Assembly: GCA_003641425.1 (NCBI GenBank)
Contig: QNAH01000127.1
Span: forward strand, 1 to 7,675
Direction: 5' to 3'
Source: Candidatus Zixiibacteriota bacterium
GTDB taxonomy: Bacteria; Zixibacteria; MSB-5A5; GN15; PGXB01
DNA: 7,675 nucleotides
Shown here: positions 5,863-7,675 of the stretch, one piece after another
Layout: every line of letters starts with the position of its first letter
How positions within the stretch are numbered: position 1 is the first letter of the stretch
Program-made: the position numbers and the translations under genes
The notes under the pieces: generated by a model
Seen by the model: only the letters and a program-made list of their open reading frames with translations
The model's database searches: none
Told to the model about the DNA's origin: nothing

Positions 5863-6891
5863 TCAATCATGTCGGCTTTTTATCAGGACCTTGGAATATT
5901 GCTGCATATTTTCAAGAACCTTGCCGGTGCCGCGGACAACGCAGGTCAGCGGGTCCTCGGCGATATTGACCGGAAGATTTGTTTCCTGCCGGAGCCGCTT
6001 ATCCAACCCTTTTAACAGGGCGCCGCCGCCAGTCAGGATAATGCCGCGATCGAGAATATCTGAAGCCAGTTCCGGGGGGGTTTTTTCCAGGGACTGCCTG
6101 ACCGCCTCGACAATGCGATCGATCGGTTCCACCAGCGCCTCGCGAACCTGCACCGATGACAGCTTGAGATTTTTCGGAACCCCCGCAACCAGGTCGCGGC
6201 CCTTGATCTCGAGCGATATCTCTTTCTCCATCGGGAATGCCGATCCTATTTTCATCTTGATCTCTTCCGCCGTCAGCTCGCCGATCAGAAGATTATAATT
6301 CTTCTTCAAATACATGATGATCGCTTCGTTCATCTCATCGCCGGCGATTCGGATCGAGATGTTATTGACAATCCCGTTAAGGGCGATAACCGCGATTTCC
6401 GATGTCCCGCCGCCGATATCGATAACCATAAATCCCGACGGCTGATCGACCGGAAGACCGACCCCGATTGCCGCCGCCATCGGCTCCTGAAGCAGATACA
6501 CTTCCCGCGCCCCCGCATTCTCCGCCGAATCCCGAACCGCCCGCTTTTCAACCTCGGTCTGTCCCGATGGCACCGAGATCAAAATACGCGGCTTCATCAG
6601 GTAGCGATGACGGATCACCCGCTTGATAAAATCAGAGAGCAGTTTTTCGGAGATTTCAAAATCGGCGATAACGCCGTCCTTAAGTGGCCTGATAGCGGCG
6701 ATTTCGCCGGGCGTCCGGCCCAGCATTTCCTTGGCCGCCGAGCCGACCGCGAGAACTTTTCCAGTCGCTTTTTCGACTGCCACCACCGATGGCTCATTCA
6801 GGACTATTCCCTGGCCGCGGACAAATACAAGTGTATTGGCTGTTCCAAGATCGATACCGATGTCGCTTGAGATAAAATCAAAAAAGCCCAA
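5863..6891 (-). CDS. mreB: Rod shape-determining protein MreB (bacterial actin homologue), TTG start
   Basis: A full-length 342-residue MreB with the actin/Hsp70 ATPase signatures: phosphate-1 GIDLGTANT (12-20), QEPMAAAIG (135-143), phosphate-2 VIDIGGGTSE (156-165) and adenosine motif LTGGGALLKGLDK (286-298). It polymerises on the inner face of the cytoplasmic membrane and organises the elongasome for lateral wall synthesis. The start codon is TTG: AAGGGA sits 5 nt upstream, an in-frame TAA lies three codons before it, and the MGFFDF beginning (short amphipathic segment before the first strand) is typical of MreB. No ATG is available at that site. The partners mreC and mreD usually follow; here a terminator comes after 27 bp and then an ECF sigma gene. 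A run of six A then seven C on the coding strand (6086-6074) interrupts ordinary codon use at TPP, residues 271-273, without breaking the frame. All key residues appear intact. Confidence 0.97.
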   Translation of the reverse strand: MGFFDFISSDIGIDLGTANTLVFVRGQGIVLNEPSVVAVEKATGKVLAVGSAAKEMLGRTPGEIAAIRPLKDGVIADFEISEKLLSDFIKRVIRHRYLMKPRILISVPSGQTEVEKRAVRDSAENAGAREVYLLQEPMAAAIGVGLPVDQPSGFMVIDIGGGTSEIAVIALNGIVNNISIRIAGDEMNEAIIMYLKKNYNLLIGELTAEEIKMKIGSAFPMEKEISLEIKGRDLVAGVPKNLKLSSVQVREALVEPIDRIVEAVRQSLEKTPPELASDILDRGIILTGGGALLKGLDKRLRQETNLPVNIAEDPLTCVVRGTGKVLENMQQYSKVLIKSRHD

Positions 6892-6950
6892 TTTATTCCC
6901 TTAAATCTGTTTAATTCCCTTTTCTAAAACATATCGTCAAAAGTTAAGGT

Positions 6951-6979
6951 AGTTTACACTGACCGGGCCAATAAATCAA
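6951..6979 (-). promoter_or_regulatory. Candidate sigma-70 promoter for mreB
   Basis: On the minus strand TTGATT (6979-6974) and TAAACT (6956-6951) are separated by 17 bp; each matches its consensus at 4 of 6 positions. It lies about 60 bp before the TTG start. The 133-bp gap between mreB and the upstream membrane-protein gene holds little else besides a weak hairpin. Confidence 0.35.
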
Positions 6980-6980
6980 C

Positions 6981-7008
6981 AAAAAAGATATTACTGGATA
7001 TACTTTTT
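6981..7008. terminator. Weak AT-rich, possibly bidirectional terminator hairpin
   Basis: AGATAT (6986-6991) pairs with ATAT-CT (6998-7004, with a one-base bulge) around a 6-nt loop. It is flanked by an A-run on the left (6981-6986) and a T-run on the right (7004-7008), so either strand would end in U. The stem has only one G-C pair and is probably weak. It begins 17 bp beyond the stop of the upstream membrane-protein gene. Confidence 0.3.
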
Positions 7009-7024
7009 ATTATTCAAATGCTGT

Positions 7025-7531
7025 TCATGAGTTATACGGCACCCTTTTCCCGAACCGGAGAAAACTGAAAAGCTGCGGAAGAAGTCGCGGGTAAAACATA
7101 AGCCACAGCCCCAGCGGCAGGGCGTCGTTGATCAGATAAAAATGAAATATCCGCCGGAAAAACGGCTTGGTCGTATCATATTTCGACCAGTAATGATAGT
7201 CTATCCACGACAGCGCAATGTGCCCCGCCATCAAGATCAGCAGACCGCCGATCAAAGTCATGATACTCTTCTTCCAGTTTTTGAAAAATCCCGGCGACGA
7301 ACACACCAGAGCCACATACGGTATAATATTGGTAAAATGATCAAGAAGGATCGACAATCTCCATTTTTTGACACCGACCCACTTGAAAAACGGAAAAACC
7401 ACCGGCTTGAGAAGATACGGATACAATTCCTGCACATAATAGAACCACAACAACCCGAAAATAACCGTGAAAAAAACCAGCTTCAGGACAAACAGCCACA
7501 GCTCTCTTTTGCTTTTATTTCCTGCCGTCAC
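7025..7531 (-). CDS. Polytopic membrane protein, probable exosortase-associated (XrtH-partner-like)
   Basis: A 168-residue integral membrane protein starting at GTG 7531. This is the only initiator after an in-frame TAG, with a GGTGGT stretch just upstream as a possible ribosome site. Hydrophobic segments lie at about 11-31, 66-80, 88-112 and 130-148. The second and third form NIIPYVALVCSSPGF, a basic loop KNWKK, then LIGGLLILMAGHIALSW; this resembles the small membrane proteins encoded next to exosortase H as I remember them. The gene overlaps the end of the exosortase gene by 17 bp, so they belong to one operon. The protein might help the exosortase present or process its sorting-signal substrates at the membrane, but this is inference from context. 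Without the neighbour I would only call it a hypothetical membrane protein. It is aromatic-rich, with clusters such as WFYYVQELYPY (29-39) and WIDYHYW (109-115). Confidence 0.6.
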   Translation of the reverse strand: MTAGNKSKRELWLFVLKLVFFTVIFGLLWFYYVQELYPYLLKPVVFPFFKWVGVKKWRLSILLDHFTNIIPYVALVCSSPGFFKNWKKSIMTLIGGLLILMAGHIALSWIDYHYWSKYDTTKPFFRRIFHFYLINDALPLGLWLMFYPRLLPQLFSFLRFGKRVPYNS

Positions 7532-7675
7532 GATACACCACCAGATACAGCCAGCCTATCCAGATTGTCGAGATCATTATTATAAGAGTCACCTGCCAGA
7601 AATACAGATGCATAAAGTTGAACATCCTAAACGAACTCGCCCCTGCCAACAGTAAAATTATTATCCTTACAACAT
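7515..7675 (-). CDS. Exosortase/archaeosortase family protein, C-terminal fragment (cut by window edge)
   Basis: Fifty-two codons are open to the window edge and end in TAA at 7515. The fragment starts with a probable Asn (only AT of its codon is visible) followed by VVRIII, matching the conserved N-x-x-R segment of the exosortase/archaeosortase family. Then comes FMHLYFWQ with the conserved His (His22 of the fragment) of the Cys-Arg-His catalytic set, and a last membrane span (about 28-46) ending in a short basic tail VYRDGRK. These enzymes sit in the cytoplasmic membrane and cleave C-terminal sorting signals (PEP-CTERM or related) from exported proteins. The HLYFWQ form resembles exosortase H. 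The catalytic Cys and first Arg would lie outside the window, so activity cannot be judged. It overlaps the next gene by 17 bp. Confidence 0.68.
   Translation of the reverse strand, partial: VVRIIILLLAGASSFRMFNFMHLYFWQVTLIIMISTIWIGWLYLVVYRDGRK

Overview
All gene content in this window lies on the minus strand, so transcription runs from high to low coordinates. The organism looks Gram-negative: it has two secreted Spy/CnrX-type periplasmic proteins, a membrane-bound zinc-finger anti-sigma factor, MreB, and the end of an exosortase gene. The IDP form of the RNase R catalytic motif, the sigma-54 regulator and the ECF sigma/anti-sigma pair would suit an FCB-group or Zixibacteria-like lineage or a deltaproteobacterium. 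That placement is a hunch; no marker here fixes the taxonomy.

Layout in transcription order. (1) 7675-7025: the last 52 codons of an exosortase/archaeosortase-family gene, overlapping by 17 bp a four-helix membrane protein that resembles exosortase-H partner proteins. (2) 6891-5863: mreB, with a TTG start, its own candidate promoter and a strong terminator at 5835-5807; mreC and mreD do not follow. (3) 5755-3529: a compact four-gene envelope-stress operon made of an ECF sigma factor, a zinc-finger anti-sigma factor with a highly acidic periplasmic domain, and two Spy/CpxP/CnrX-like periplasmic proteins with LTxxQ motifs. The first three genes are packed by a 4-nt gap and then an ATGA overlap. 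(4) 3528-3218: a gene-free stretch of about 310 bp with several terminator-like hairpins, a further hairpin, a perfect 10-bp-arm palindrome and the promoter of the next operon. (5) 3217-1010: RNase R, overlapping by ATGA with (6) 1013 to the window edge, a sigma-54-dependent AAA+ activator whose N-terminal receiver-like domain has lost its phosphorylation residues.

Most likely logic: the ECF operon is a self-contained envelope or metal stress circuit comparable to CnrYXH or to CpxP/Spy responses. The periplasmic proteins could sense or buffer stress, the anti-sigma factor would hold the sigma factor, and the operon would be self-activated from a short interval after the mreB terminator. RNase R and the unorthodox sigma-54 activator form a separate, translationally coupled unit behind a palindrome-flanked promoter. 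No RNA genes, CRISPR arrays, insertion sequences or recognisable mobile elements were seen.
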